From the NCBI RefSeq assembly GCF_016462545.1, contig NZ_JAEMTA010000020.1, positions 28,079 to 92,078 of the forward strand: 64,000 nucleotides of DNA, in the 5' to 3' direction. Shown one piece after another: positions 1 through 8,966 of this stretch (its first letter is position 1; every line of letters starts with the position of its first letter). The stretch is from Mycolicibacterium sp. GTDB taxonomy: Bacteria > Actinomycetota > Actinomycetes > Mycobacteriales > Mycobacteriaceae. The position numbers and the translations under genes are program-made. A model generated the notes under the pieces. That model made no database searches. It saw nothing but the letters and a program-made list of their open reading frames with translations, and had not been told where the DNA came from.

Positions 1-168
1 ACCGACGTCGCCATGGAGGCCATCCAGCTGTTCGGAGGCAACGGCTACATGACCGAATACCGCGTGGAGCAACTCGCCCGCGACGCCAAGTCGCTGATGA
101 TCTACGCCGGGAGCAACGAGGTTCAGATCACCCATGTCGCGCGTGGGCTGCTCAACGATCCTCGATGA
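1..168 (+). CDS. acyl-CoA dehydrogenase, C-terminal fragment (cut by window edge)
   Basis: Only the last 55 residues are in the window; the reading frame is open from base 1 to the TGA at 166-168. The peptide contains the acyl-CoA dehydrogenase C-terminal signature (AIQLFGGNGYMTEYRVE followed by RDAKSLMIYAGSNEVQ), which includes the helix that lines the FAD and acyl-CoA site and the final helix of the fold. Enzymes of this family oxidise the alpha-beta bond of acyl-CoA thioesters with FAD as cofactor, in the cytoplasm. The substrate cannot be predicted from this piece. It is too short for the ORF track, and it converges on the minus-strand rRNA methyltransferase. Confidence 0.9.
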   Translation, partial: TDVAMEAIQLFGGNGYMTEYRVEQLARDAKSLMIYAGSNEVQITHVARGLLNDPR

Positions 169-189
169 TGAATTGCGCTGCGCGCGCCG

Positions 190-328
190 AACGTGGCACA
201 TCGAATGCCGGTCGGGCCCGCCCGCCTCGACGAGGAGCACCCTTCGTGCGGGAGTCGGCCGACATGCGGTTGGCCAGTACGCAACCGGCAGAGCCGGCAC
301 CCGCGATGATGTCGTCGTATCGGGTCAT
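190..328 (-). pseudogene. remnant of a GMC-family (choline dehydrogenase-like) oxidoreductase, frameshifted
   Basis: Reading the minus strand from the ATG at 328 gives MTRYDDIIAGAGSAGCVLAN followed by RMSADSRTK. This is the N-terminal FAD-binding GxGxxG beta-alpha-beta motif of GMC oxidoreductases (usual form: YDYIIAGAGSAGCVLANRLS). The frame then departs from the family. Skipping one base at about 241 restores VLLVEAGGPDRH, the next conserved segment of the same family. So about 46 residues of homology remain, broken by a +1 frameshift, and similarity stops near 190. A full enzyme is about 530 residues, so this is a decayed 5' end. It lies in the otherwise non-coding gap between the convergent acyl-CoA dehydrogenase and rRNA methyltransferase genes. 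Confidence 0.72.
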
Positions 329-354
329 CGAGTCGGACGGGACACCCGGTGTCG

Positions 355-1101
355 CTATTTCCGCCGCGCCGCCCGCGAACTCTGATAGAGGCAGATCGCC
401 GCTGCGGCAGCGACGTTGAGGCTCTCGGCGCTGCCCACCATCGGGATCCGAACGCGCGCGTCGGCGAGCGCCGCGATCTCGGGCGCGAGCCCGTGGGCCT
501 CGGCGCCGAAGAGCCAGGCGGTGGGCGTGGACAGGTCGGCGTCGTCCAGGGACACGTCGGCGTCGAGGGTGGTGGCGAGGACCTGCAGACCCGCTGCGCC
601 GAGCGCGTCGATCAACGCTGCGGTATCGGGCACTTCGAGCACGGGTAGGGCGAAGATACTTCCCGCCGAAGCGCGTAGGCACTTGCCGTTGTAAGGATCG
701 ACGCTGTGCCCGGCAAGGACGACGGCATCGGCACCCATGGCGTCGGAGAGTCGGATCAAGGTGCCGGCGTTCCCGGGCTCGGAGGTCTCGACGGCGACCG
801 CGATCAGCCGCGGTGATGTCGCCAAGACGTCTTCGAGGTTGGGGGTCGGCATCGCGCACACTGCGACAAGGCCGACGGGAGTCACCGTGTCGGACAACGA
901 CTTCGCCGCCTTCTCGGTGACGAGGTGCACGGGCGTCGACTGAAGCATCCCGTCGTAGCGGTCGAGCGCGGACTCCGTCGCGTAGACGTCGAGCACCAGG
1001 CCCCGCGCCAATGCGGCCTCGACCAGGTTGGCGCCTTCGGCCAAAAACGTGCCGGAACGTTTACGGCCCACGTGGCGCAGCAGCTTGGCTGCCGCGACCA
1101 C
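355..1101 (-). CDS. tsnR: TrmH/SpoU-family 23S rRNA (or tRNA) 2'-O-methyltransferase
   Basis: This is a SPOUT-class RNA ribose methyltransferase. The C-terminal half shows the SpoU motifs: NAGTLIRLSDAMGAD (motif 1), the EAHGL segment, and IPMVGSAESLNVAAAAAI (motif 3), which together form the trefoil knot that binds S-adenosylmethionine. The N-terminal part, HVGRKRSGTFLAEGANLVEAAL, is the RNA-binding substrate domain of the family. It is last in the operon infC-rpmI-rplT-tsnR, the same order as in M. tuberculosis. The start is uncertain. The GTG at 1101 is the first conventional codon outside rplT, but the conserved LTERSARV lies upstream of it in frame. The true start may therefore be a CTG (1134) or ATA (1131) at the rplT stop codon. 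The target nucleotide is unknown. Confidence 0.88.
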   Translation of the reverse strand: MVAAAKLLRHVGRKRSGTFLAEGANLVEAALARGLVLDVYATESALDRYDGMLQSTPVHLVTEKAAKSLSDTVTPVGLVAVCAMPTPNLEDVLATSPRLIAVAVETSEPGNAGTLIRLSDAMGADAVVLAGHSVDPYNGKCLRASAGSIFALPVLEVPDTAALIDALGAAGLQVLATTLDADVSLDDADLSTPTAWLFGAEAHGLAPEIAALADARVRIPMVGSAESLNVAAAAAICLYQSSRAARRK

Positions 1102-1130
1102 GCGGGCCGAACGTTCGGTGAGAGGTGCTA

Positions 1131-1520
1131 TCAGGCGGCTTCGCCCGACGGCGCATTGACGTCGCTGGGAAGAGCGGCCCTGGCGACCTCGACCAGCGCG
1201 GTGAACGCGGCCTCGTCGCTGATGGCGATCTCGGAGAGGTTCTTGCGGTCGACCTCGACGCCAGCCAACTTCAGGCCCTGGATCAGCCGGTTGTAGGTGA
1301 TGCCGTTCGCACGGGCCGCAGCGTTGATCCGAGTGATCCACAGCTTGCGGAAGTCGCCCTTGCGCGCCTTGCGGTCACGGTAGGCGTAGGTCAACGAGTG
1401 GAGCTGCTGCTCCTTGGCCTTGCGATAGAGGCGCGACCGCTGGCCGCGGTAGCCCTTCGAGGCCTTCAGTACGGTACGCCGCTTCTTTTGGGCGTTGAGT
1501 GCGCGCTTCACGCGTGCCAT
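1131..1520 (-). CDS. rplT: 50S ribosomal protein L20
   Basis: L20 binds 23S rRNA and is needed for early assembly of the large subunit. The 129-residue product begins [19 protein letters not shown] and continues with [15 protein letters not shown] and the globular C-terminal region [17 protein letters not shown], all standard L20 signatures. It has a slightly long acidic/Ala-rich tail, as is usual in actinobacteria. It is the third gene of the infC operon, 42 bases after rpmI. Its TGA is followed at once by the region where the methyltransferase frame begins. In other bacteria L20 represses its own operon by binding the mRNA; whether the leader described here responds to L20 cannot be seen. 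Confidence 0.98.
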   Translation of the reverse strand: MARVKRALNAQKKRRTVLKASKGYRGQRSRLYRKAKEQQLHSLTYAYRDRKARKGDFRKLWITRINAAARANGITYNRLIQGLKLAGVEVDRKNLSEIAISDEAAFTALVEVARAALPSDVNAPSGEAA

Positions 1521-1562
1521 GAGGTGTTCCTAAATTTCTCGTACGGACAGGGAGAGCTGCGG

Positions 1563-1757
1563 TCAGCCGTTCAGCATCTTGTTCACGCGGCTGGCATCGT
1601 TCGCCGCGACGACGGTGCGGCCGTCGAGACGACGGGTGCGCTTGGTCGCCTTGTGCTCGAGCAGGTGGCGGCGGCCCGCCTTCTGGCGCACGATCTTTCC
1701 GGTGCCGGTCTTGCGGAAGCGCTTGGACGCTCCGCTGTGAGTCTTGGCCTTGGGCAT
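1563..1757 (-). CDS. rpmI: 50S ribosomal protein L35
   Basis: This is a small, very basic ribosomal protein of 64 residues, the normal size. It opens [20 protein letters not shown] and contains the [14 protein letters not shown] segment typical of L35. It is a structural part of the 50S subunit, near the L20 and helix 41/42 region. It sits 29 bases after the infC stop and upstream of rplT, in the almost universal infC-rpmI-rplT order, and is surely co-transcribed with them. Confidence 0.98.
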   Translation of the reverse strand: MPKAKTHSGASKRFRKTGTGKIVRQKAGRRHLLEHKATKRTRRLDGRTVVAANDASRVNKMLNG

Positions 1758-1786
1758 GAGTCCTCAGTTCTCGTGGTGGATCAGTT

Positions 1787-2416
<630 letters not shown>

Positions 2417-2418
2417 GG

Positions 2419-2446
2419 GGCCTCCTATGTAGTCTTCGAGGAGGCC
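2419..2446 (-). promoter_or_regulatory. hairpin sequestering the infC ribosome-binding site
   Basis: On the minus strand GGCCTCCT (2446-2439) is perfectly complementary to AGGAGGCC (2426-2419), with a 12-base loop. The second arm contains the whole infC Shine-Dalgarno sequence, so the 8-bp stem would block ribosome access just before the ATC start codon. This is read directly from the sequence; that it acts as a translational switch is inference. Confidence 0.7.
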
Positions 2447-2458
2447 ACGCCATCGACG

Positions 2459-2499
2459 CACTGCGCAATGACGCAGTGAGGCCCTGCACAATGCAGGGC
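2459..2499 (-). promoter_or_regulatory. tandem hairpins in the infC leader
   Basis: Two perfect stems lie between the putative promoter and the SD-sequestering hairpin. One is GCCCTGCA/TGCAGGGC (2481-2499, 3-base loop). The other is CACTGCG/CGCAGTG (2459-2478, 6-base loop). They are separated by two bases and have no U-run, so they look like RNA structure rather than intrinsic terminators. Together with the next hairpin they make a structured 5' leader of about 230 bases for the IF3-L35-L20 operon. Confidence 0.6.
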
Positions 2500-2653
2500 C
2501 CGATGCCGACCGATCACGACTCGCGTCGCCTGCGTGAAACGCAGAACACACACCTGACGGTGTCTGTGACCGGACCGCTGTGCCGAGTTGGCCAGCGGTG
2601 GGAGCGGGACTCCACTTGCTGTCCTGGCGTATGCCGGGACGGTCGCGCGTGCC

Positions 2654-2683
2654 AGTCTAGCAGTCATGACCGATGTTCCTGAA
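2654..2683 (-). promoter_or_regulatory. candidate promoter of the infC-rpmI-rplT-tsnR operon
   Basis: The minus strand carries TAGACT (2659-2654), a good mycobacterial SigA -10, with a weak TTCAGG 18 bases upstream. It overlaps the 5' end of the divergent DUF1844 gene. Transcription from here would give the long structured leader. Confidence 0.45.
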
Positions 2684-3028
2684 TCGCCCGACTCGGCGCC
2701 CCAGACGACCGTCCGTGAACTCGCCGAGATACCCGCCGTCGAGGTGATCACCAGGGCGGCCGTGATGCTGATGAGTGCGGCCGCCGAGAAGTTGGGGCTC
2801 TCGGAGGACGACCCCGACGAGGCTCCGCATCGCGATCTGGACGAAGCACGCCGGCTGATCACGGCGCTGGCCGGGCTGGTGAAGGCATCCGCCGAATACC
2901 TGGGACCACACGCCGGGCCGGTCCGCGATGGCCTGAAACAACTCCAGTTGGCGTTTCGCGAGTCCTCCGCGTTCCCCGACGAACCCGGCCAAGGGCCTGG
3001 CGAGAAGTACACCGGTCCGGTCTGGTAG
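2666..3028 (+). CDS. DUF1844-family small acidic protein
   Basis: This is a 120-residue cytoplasmic protein of unknown function. It contains the DUF1844 pattern: VITRAAVMLMSAAAEKLGL, a stretch of acidic residues, then a helical segment LDEARRLITALAGLVKASAEYLG and the tail LKQLQLAFREAS-like. The ORF track starts at 2588, but the ATG at 2666 (MTDVPESPDSAP) is the better start because homology begins there and it clears the infC leader. It is divergent from the infC operon and upstream of lysX, a position in which I recall DUF1844 genes in other actinobacteria. No catalytic motif is visible. Confidence 0.78.
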   Translation: MTDVPESPDSAPQTTVRELAEIPAVEVITRAAVMLMSAAAEKLGLSEDDPDEAPHRDLDEARRLITALAGLVKASAEYLGPHAGPVRDGLKQLQLAFRESSAFPDEPGQGPGEKYTGPVW

Positions 3029-3100
3029 CCAGTCGATGCGCACTCCCCGCAGCCTGCAGTCTCAACCATTTCCCGGCTGGAGCGAATATCCTCGCGGCCT

Positions 3101-6100
3101 ATGACGCTGACCACGCCGAAGCAGCTTCGAAAGTCGACTTTCCGGTGGGTGCCCGCCGCCGCGGGCTGGCTCGTCGGCGTCATTGCGACACTGTCGCTGA
3201 TCGCGAGCATCTCGCCGTTGGTGCGGTGGGCCATCAAGGTCCCGCGCGAGTGGGTCAACGACTACATCTTCAACTTCCCGGACACCAGCTTCGCCTGGGC
3301 GTTCGTGCTGACACTGCTCGCGGCAGCGCTGGCGGCCCGCAAGAGCGTGGCGTGGTGGATTCTCGTCCTCTACATGGTCGCCGCGATCGGCTGGAACGTC
3401 GCCGACCTGTCCACCGGCCCCGAGTCGGTCATGGAGGACGTCGGTGAGGTCATCGGCCTCGGCTTTCACGTCGCGGCAATTGCCTTCCTGGTGCTGGCGC
3501 GCAAGGAGTTCTGGGCCCGGGTCCGCCGCGGCGCCCTAATCAAGGCCGCCGCGACACTGGCGGCCGGTATGGCGATCGGCATCCTGATCGGCTGGGGACT
3601 GCTCGAGATGTTCCCGGGATCCCTCGACCGCGACGAGCGCCTGCCGTACGCCGCCAACCGGGTCGTGGTCTTCGCCGGGGTCGACGCCGACGCGTTCTCC
3701 GGTCACCACCCGCACGTCTTCGTCAACGCACTGCTCGGCCTGTTCGGCGCCCTGGCGCTCATGGTGGCAGCCATCGTGCTGTTCCAGTCGCAGCGGGCCG
3801 AGAACGCACTGACCGGTGAGGACGAGTCCGCCATCCGCGGAATGCTCGAAGTGTGGGGCAAGAACGACTCACTCGGATACTTCGCCACTAGGCGGGACAA
3901 GTCGGTGGTCTTCGCGCCCAACGGCCGAGCCGCCATCACCTACCGGGTCGAGGTCGGCGTGTGCCTCGCCAGTGGCGATCCCCTCGGTGATCCGCGAGCC
4001 TGGCCAGCCGCCATCGGTGCCTGGCTCACGCTGTGCCAGTCCTACGGCTGGGCACCCGGGGTGATGGGCGCGAGCGCGACGGCCGCCCAAGCCTTCCGCG
4101 AGGCCGGTCTCAACGCCCTCGAACTCGGCGACGAGGCCATCCTGTACCCCGACCGCTTCAGGCTGTCCGGACCCGACATGAAGCCGGTGCGCCAAGCGGT
4201 CACCCGCGCACGACGCGCAGGGCTCACGGTGCGCATCCGCCGCCACCGTGACCTCCTGCCGGAGGAAATGGCCAGGGCCACGCAGCGCGCGGAGGATTGG
4301 CGCGACACCGAGACCGAACGCGGATTCTCGATGGCGCTGGGCCGACTCGGCGATCCGGCCGACGGCGACTGCATGCTGGTCGAAGCCGTCGATCAGCAGG
4401 ACGAAGTGGTCGCCATGCTGTCGCTGGTGCCGTGGGGCACCAACGGCGCGTCGCTGGATCTCATGCGGCGTTCGCCCCAGTCGCCCAACGGCACGAACGA
4501 GCTGATGGTCAGCGAGCTGTGCCTACAGGGCGAGGACATCGGCATCAACCGAATCTCGTTGAACTTCGCCATGTTCCGCTCGGCGTTCGAGGAAGGCGCG
4601 CAGCTGGGTGCAGGTCCGGTCGCGCGGCTGTGGCGTGCCCTGCTGGTGTTCTTCTCGCGCTGGTGGCAACTCGAGACGCTGTACCGATCCAACATGAAGT
4701 ACATGCCCGAATGGGTGCCGCGCTTCGCCTGTTACGAGGATGCCCGACTGGTCCCCCGCGTCGGCATCGCATCGGTGATCGCCGAGGGATTCCTGGTGCT
4801 GCCCTTCAGCCGGCGCACCAAACAGCATACGGGTCAACACATCTCGGCACCCGAGACGCTGGTCAACTCCGGCCGATTACAGCACGATGGTAGCGCGCCC
4901 GACCTGACCGGACTCGGACTCGAAGGGCCGGCCGACGAGGTCGTCCACCGGCTCCCGGAGCAGGTCAGAGTCCGGATGGCCAAGCTAAAATCGTTGCAGG
5001 ACAAGGGCATCGATCCCTATCCCGTCGGCAGGGCACCCAGCCACACCGTGGCCCAGGCGCTGGAGACCTCCGGTCAGGAGGTCACCGTGTCCGGTCGCAT
5101 CCTGCGGCTCCGCGACTACGGTTCGGTGCTGTTCGCCGATCTTCGCGATTGGTCCGCCGAAACCCAACTTCTGTTGGACAACTCGCGGCTGACCGACGGC
5201 AACACCGCCGACTTCACCAACGCCATCGACCTCGGCGACCTCGTCGAGGTGACGGGCACCATGGGTGCCAGCAAGTCCGGCACCCCGTCTTTGCTGGTGG
5301 ACCGTTGGCGGCTGATCGGCAAGTGCCTTCGCCCGCTGCCCGACAAATGGAAGGGCCTCACCGATCAGGAGGCGCGGGTCCGCACCCGCTACGTCGACCT
5401 GGCCATCAACACCGAATCCCGCGACCTGATCCGGGCTCGAAGCAACGTCCTGCACGCGATCAGGGAGACGTTGTTCGCCAAGGACTTCCTGGAAGTCGAG
5501 ACCCCGATCCTGCAGCAGATCCACGGCGGCGCGAACGCGCGTCCGTTCATCACCCACATCAACGCCTACGACCTCGATCTCTACCTGAGGATCGCGCCGG
5601 AGCTCTACCTCAAGCGGCTTTGTGTCGGTGGTGTGGAACGAGTCTTCGAGCTTGGCCGCGCCTTCCGCAACGAAGGCGTCGACTTCAGCCACAACCCCGA
5701 GTTCACGCTCCTGGAGGCCTATCAGGCGCACGCCGACTACAACGTGTGGATCGACGGCTGCCGCGAGCTGATCCAGAATGCGGCATTGGCGGCCAACGGA
5801 TCACACGTCGTGATGCGGCCACGGGAGGACGGCAGCCTCGAGCCCGTCGACATCTCCGGTGAGTGGGCCGTCAAGACCGTGCACGGCGCCGTCTCCGAGG
5901 CGCTCGGTGAGCACGTCGACACCGACACCGATCTGACGACCCTGCGCCGCTATGCCGACGCCGCCAAGATCCCGTACCAGACCCACTGGGACCCGGGCGC
6001 CGTCGTCCTCGAGATGTACGAGCACCTCGTCGAGGACAGCACTGAGAATCCCACGTTCTACAAGGACTTCCCCACGTCGGTGTCGCCACTGACCCGACCG

Positions 6101-6403
6101 CACCGCAGCCTGCCCGGCGTGGCGGAGCGATGGGATCTGGTGGCCTGGGGCGTCGAGCTCGGGACCGCCTACAGCGAGTTGACCGATCCCGTCGAGCAGC
6201 GCCGCAGGCTTCAGGAGCAGTCCTTGCTCGCCGCGGGCGGGGACCCGGAGGCGATGGAACTCGACGAGGACTTCCTGCAGGCAATGGAGTACGCGATGCC
6301 GCCGACCGGCGGTCTCGGCATGGGCGTCGACCGGGTGGTCATGCTGATCACCGGTCGCAGCATCCGCGAAACACTGCCCTTTCCGCTGGCGAAGCCGCGC
6401 TAA
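3101..6403 (+). CDS. lysX: bifunctional lysylphosphatidylglycerol synthase / lysyl-tRNA synthetase LysX
   Basis: The 1100-residue fusion has about six N-terminal membrane segments in its first 230 residues. Next comes an MprF-type DUF2156 transferase domain (about 230-590) that moves lysine from Lys-tRNA to phosphatidylglycerol at the inner membrane. The C-terminal 480 residues are a complete class II lysyl-tRNA synthetase: an OB fold ([20 protein letters not shown]), motif 2 ([20 protein letters not shown]) and motif 3 ([16 protein letters not shown]). This architecture is the mycobacterial LysX, which gives resistance to cationic peptides and supports virulence in M. tuberculosis. A TATCCT hexamer ends 8 bases before the ATG, so the transcript probably has almost no leader. 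A separate housekeeping lysS is expected elsewhere in the genome. Confidence 0.97.
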   Translation: MTLTTPKQLRKSTFRWVPAAAGWLVGVIATLSLIASISPLVRWAIKVPREWVNDYIFNFPDTSFAWAFVLTLLAAALAARKSVAWWILVLYMVAAIGWNVADLSTGPESVMEDVGEVIGLGFHVAAIAFLVLARKEFWARVRRGALIKAAATLAAGMAIGILIGWGLLEMFPGSLDRDERLPYAANRVVVFAGVDADAFSGHHPHVFVNALLGLFGALALMVAAIVLFQSQRAENALTGEDESAIRGMLEVWGKNDSLGYFATRRDKSVVFAPNGRAAITYRVEVGVCLASGDPLGDPRAWPAAIGAWLTLCQSYGWAPGVMGASATAAQAFREAGLNALELGDEAILYPDRFRLSGPDMKPVRQAVTRARRAGLTVRIRRHRDLLPEEMARATQRAEDWRDTETERGFSMALGRLGDPADGDCMLVEAVDQQDEVVAMLSLVPWGTNGASLDLMRRSPQSPNGTNELMVSELCLQGEDIGINRISLNFAMFRSAFEEGAQLGAGPVARLWRALLVFFSRWWQLETLYRSNMKYMPEWVPRFACYEDARLVPRVGIASVIAEGFLVLPFSRRTKQHTGQHISAPETLVNSGRLQHDGSAPDLTGLGLEGPADEVVHRLPEQVRVRMAKLKSLQDKGIDPYPVGRAPSHTVAQALETSGQEVTVSGRILRLRDYGSVLFADLRDWSAETQLLLDNSRLTDGNTADFTNAIDLGDLVEVTGTMGASKSGTPSLLVDRWRLIGKCLRPLPDKWKGLTDQEARVRTRYVDLAINTESRDLIRARSNVLHAIRETLFAKDFLEVETPILQQIHGGANARPFITHINAYDLDLYLRIAPELYLKRLCVGGVERVFELGRAFRNEGVDFSHNPEFTLLEAYQAHADYNVWIDGCRELIQNAALAANGSHVVMRPREDGSLEPVDISGEWAVKTVHGAVSEALGEHVDTDTDLTTLRRYADAAKIPYQTHWDPGAVVLEMYEHLVEDSTENPTFYKDFPTSVSPLTRPHRSLPGVAERWDLVAWGVELGTAYSELTDPVEQRRRLQEQSLLAAGGDPEAMELDEDFLQAMEYAMPPTGGLGMGVDRVVMLITGRSIRETLPFPLAKPR

Positions 6404-6501
6404 GGGGAAGTTACCAGCGTGTTACCAGGAACGGCAGTCACCATGTCGTCGTGACACTGTGGTCGGCAGCCGGAGACTTTCGGCAACAACATCTCTCGTT
6501 G

Positions 6502-7878
6502 ATGCACGGCTGGCTGCCGTTGACGATTCAGGCCATCACCGTGGTCGTTCTCCTGGCCGCGATCGGCTGGCGCACCCGCCGCTGGCGGCTGGTGTGGCTG
6601 CCCGTGGCGCTGTTCGTCGGCGGTGCTTTGGCGGCAGCGTCCTACTGGTTCATCTCGTCGCAGGGCATGTCGGACGACCCAGCTCCGAATTTGCTGTGGG
6701 TTTGGCTCGTCGTCACCGGTGCCGCCGCGGTGGTGCTCGTCGCCGGCTGGCGCAACGCCCTCTGGTGGCGTCGGGCGGCCTCGGCCGCGGGACTGCCGCT
6801 GTGCCTGCTGTGCGCGGCGCTGGCGCTAAACCTCTGGGTCGGCTACTTCCCTACCGTCCAGACGGCGTGGAACCAACTCACCGAGGGGCCTCTGCCCGAC
6901 CAGACCGACCAGGCGACCGTCGTCGCCATGCAGACCAAACATCAGATCCCGGCCAGGGGCGTCGTGGTTCCGGTCAACATCGGCTCTGCCTCGTCGGGCT
7001 TCAAACACCGCGGCGAATTGGTCTACCTTCCGCCCGCCTGGTTCGCGACGAACCCGGCTCCGCACCTGCCGACGTTGATGATGATCGGCGGCGAGTTCAA
7101 CACCCCCGGTGACTGGCTGCGAGCCGGCAATGCAATCAAGACCGTCGACGACTTCGCGGCCGCCAATCGCGGCAACGCCCCCGTTCTCGTGTTCGTGGAC
7201 ACCGGTGGCGCGTTCAACAACGACACCGAATGCGTCAACGGGTCGCGCGGCAACTCCGCGGACCACCTCACCAAGGACGTGGTGCCGTTCATGGAGTCGA
7301 CGTATGGCGTGAGCGCCAACCGTGCCAACTGGGGCCTCGTCGGCTGGTCGATGGGAGGCACCTGCGCGGTGGATCTGGCGACCATGCATCCAGACATGTT
7401 CAGCACCTTCGAGGACATTGCCGGCGACCTGGCGCCCAACTCCGGAAACAAGCAGCAGACCATCGACCGGTTGTTCGGCGGCAACGCCGCGGCCTACGCC
7501 GCCTTCGACCCCACCACGGTCATCACCAGGCACGGCCCGTACACCGGGGTGTCCGGATGGTTCGACATCAACGGATCGGGGCCGACGAACGGCCCAACGG
7601 TGGTGAACGCGGTCAATGTCAACGGCACCGGACTGGGCGGCAAGGATGCCGCGGCCCACGTCAGCGATCAGGCGGCTGCGGCGAACTCACTGTGCGCCCT
7701 CGGCGCCGCCAACGGCATCAGCTGCGCAGTGGTGATGCAACCGGGCAAGCATGACTGGCCGTTCGCCGACCGCGCCTTCTCCGCCGCGCTGCCGTGGCTG
7801 GCAGGCCAGATCCACACACCCGGCATCCCGGTGCAGGCACTGCCGGGCCCGGCGCCGACGTTGTCGCACATTCAGTAG
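6502..7878 (+). CDS. membrane-anchored esterase-like alpha/beta hydrolase (Rv1639c-type)
   Basis: The first 130 residues hold about four hydrophobic helices (for example LPLTIQAITVVVLLAAIGW). A periplasm-facing alpha/beta-hydrolase domain of the esterase D / mycolyltransferase type follows. The nucleophile elbow is GWSMGG with Ser at about residue 283; the probable catalytic His is in QPGKHDWPF (about 417). The substrate is unknown; an acyl transfer or lipid-ester role in the envelope is plausible by family. It follows lysX by about 100 bases on the same strand, as in M. tuberculosis, so the two may be co-expressed. The start is uncertain: an in-frame GTG at 6451 would add 17 residues. The ORF track start at 6130 lies inside lysX and is rejected. 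The last codons overlap the convergent gene by 7 bases. Confidence 0.82.
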   Translation: MHGWLPLTIQAITVVVLLAAIGWRTRRWRLVWLPVALFVGGALAAASYWFISSQGMSDDPAPNLLWVWLVVTGAAAVVLVAGWRNALWWRRAASAAGLPLCLLCAALALNLWVGYFPTVQTAWNQLTEGPLPDQTDQATVVAMQTKHQIPARGVVVPVNIGSASSGFKHRGELVYLPPAWFATNPAPHLPTLMMIGGEFNTPGDWLRAGNAIKTVDDFAAANRGNAPVLVFVDTGGAFNNDTECVNGSRGNSADHLTKDVVPFMESTYGVSANRANWGLVGWSMGGTCAVDLATMHPDMFSTFEDIAGDLAPNSGNKQQTIDRLFGGNAAAYAAFDPTTVITRHGPYTGVSGWFDINGSGPTNGPTVVNAVNVNGTGLGGKDAAAHVSDQAAAANSLCALGAANGISCAVVMQPGKHDWPFADRAFSAALPWLAGQIHTPGIPVQALPGPAPTLSHIQ

Positions 7879-8966
7879 TCGGACTCGGCTGCGACCAGCT
7901 CGGCGAGGAACGCGTCGGGTCCGGGTTGGGCGAGCCGCGCCCTGGCGACGTCGCGGACGCGCTGCCGAAGCTCCGCGGCGGCACTGGAGTCGGCGGTCAC
8001 GGCGCGCTCGGGACCTATGGCCACGCTGGTCGCCGACCAGTCGTGATCCCACGCCTGGTTCTCACTCACCTCGCGGCCGTCCCCGTCCACCACCGTCACG
8101 GCGGCCGCTCCGTTCGCGTCGAGAGCACCTGTGCCGCTGAGCTTTCCGGAGCGCACCCTGACGTCGATGCCCCGGGCCGACGCCCGGCCGGTGAGCGCGA
8201 CACGCACCGTGACGATCACCGACGAGTCGGCGGTCTCGACCGACCAGTCGATCGTGCGGTCCGCCGCGTCGAACATCCCCTGCGGCACGGCCACCCAGTC
8301 GACGGACCCGGCGCCGCGGGCGATCGCGCCCTGCGCACGGTCGCCGTCTCGGCCCGCCGCCAGCGCGTAGTCGTCACGTCGCCCGCGCACCGAATCGCCT
8401 GTTGCTGCCGACGATTGCCCTGACCAGGCGCCGACCTCGTCGGCCAGATCGGCGCAGCGCGCCGCCAATTCGCTGACTCGCGAATCGTCCGCCGACCCGC
8501 TGGCAAGGAGCGCGGCGCGGTGCGGCGCGAGCAGTCCTCCGACGTCGGCGTCCAGCGCGTCGTCGGAGAAGAACTCCTGTGCCGCGCTCAGCAGAACCGC
8601 CAACTCGCCGTCGAGCAGCGCGCGGTCCAGTGGCACGATCCCGTCCCGGCGGCTCTCGGGCCACCACCGGCGAAGCCAGTGCCCGATGGCGAGCCGCCGC
8701 AACGGCTCCACGGCCTCGGGCAGCAACTCGACGTCGATCGGTGTGAGATCCGACGCAATCAGGGCGTGCGCCGCCGGCCCCACCACGCGCCACAGCCACT
8801 CTGCGGCATCGAGATTTGTGATGGTCATTCTGGTCGCAGCCACGCCGTCCGGATCGTCCACCGTCCATTCGAGTACCGCACCGCTGACGTCGAGCACCGC
8901 CACCGCGGGAGGCGCGGAGACGGCCGGCCCGACGACCCGCAGACCGGAGTCGGATACCAGCCTCAC
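7872..8966 (-). CDS. unknown protein, coupled to the 449-residue unknown upstream
   Basis: I do not recognise this 364-residue protein. It starts at a GTG whose bases overlap the TGA of the preceding gene (GTGA), so the two are translationally coupled and probably work together. The N-terminal half looks mixed alpha/beta (VVGPAVSAPPAVAVLDVSG) with a helical stretch (LAIGHWLRRWWPES). The C-terminal third has a beta-rich pattern (TIDWSVETADSSVIVTVRVAL, then a GKLSGTGALDANGAAAVTVVDG strand pair). There is no signal peptide or membrane segment. It belongs to the five-gene accessory locus with the CHAT protease. The ORF track start at 9083 is inside the neighbour and is not used. Confidence 0.7.
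   Translation of the reverse strand: MRLVSDSGLRVVGPAVSAPPAVAVLDVSGAVLEWTVDDPDGVAATRMTITNLDAAEWLWRVVGPAAHALIASDLTPIDVELLPEAVEPLRRLAIGHWLRRWWPESRRDGIVPLDRALLDGELAVLLSAAQEFFSDDALDADVGGLLAPHRAALLASGSADDSRVSELAARCADLADEVGAWSGQSSAATGDSVRGRRDDYALAAGRDGDRAQGAIARGAGSVDWVAVPQGMFDAADRTIDWSVETADSSVIVTVRVALTGRASARGIDVRVRSGKLSGTGALDANGAAAVTVVDGDGREVSENQAWDHDWSATSVAIGPERAVTADSSAAAELRQRVRDVARARLAQPGPDAFLAELVAAESDY

Noticed and set aside
2417-2551. 45-residue upstream extension of IF-3
   Set aside because: It covers the leader hairpins and lacks similarity to IF-3; the ATC start better fits homology and the Shine-Dalgarno.
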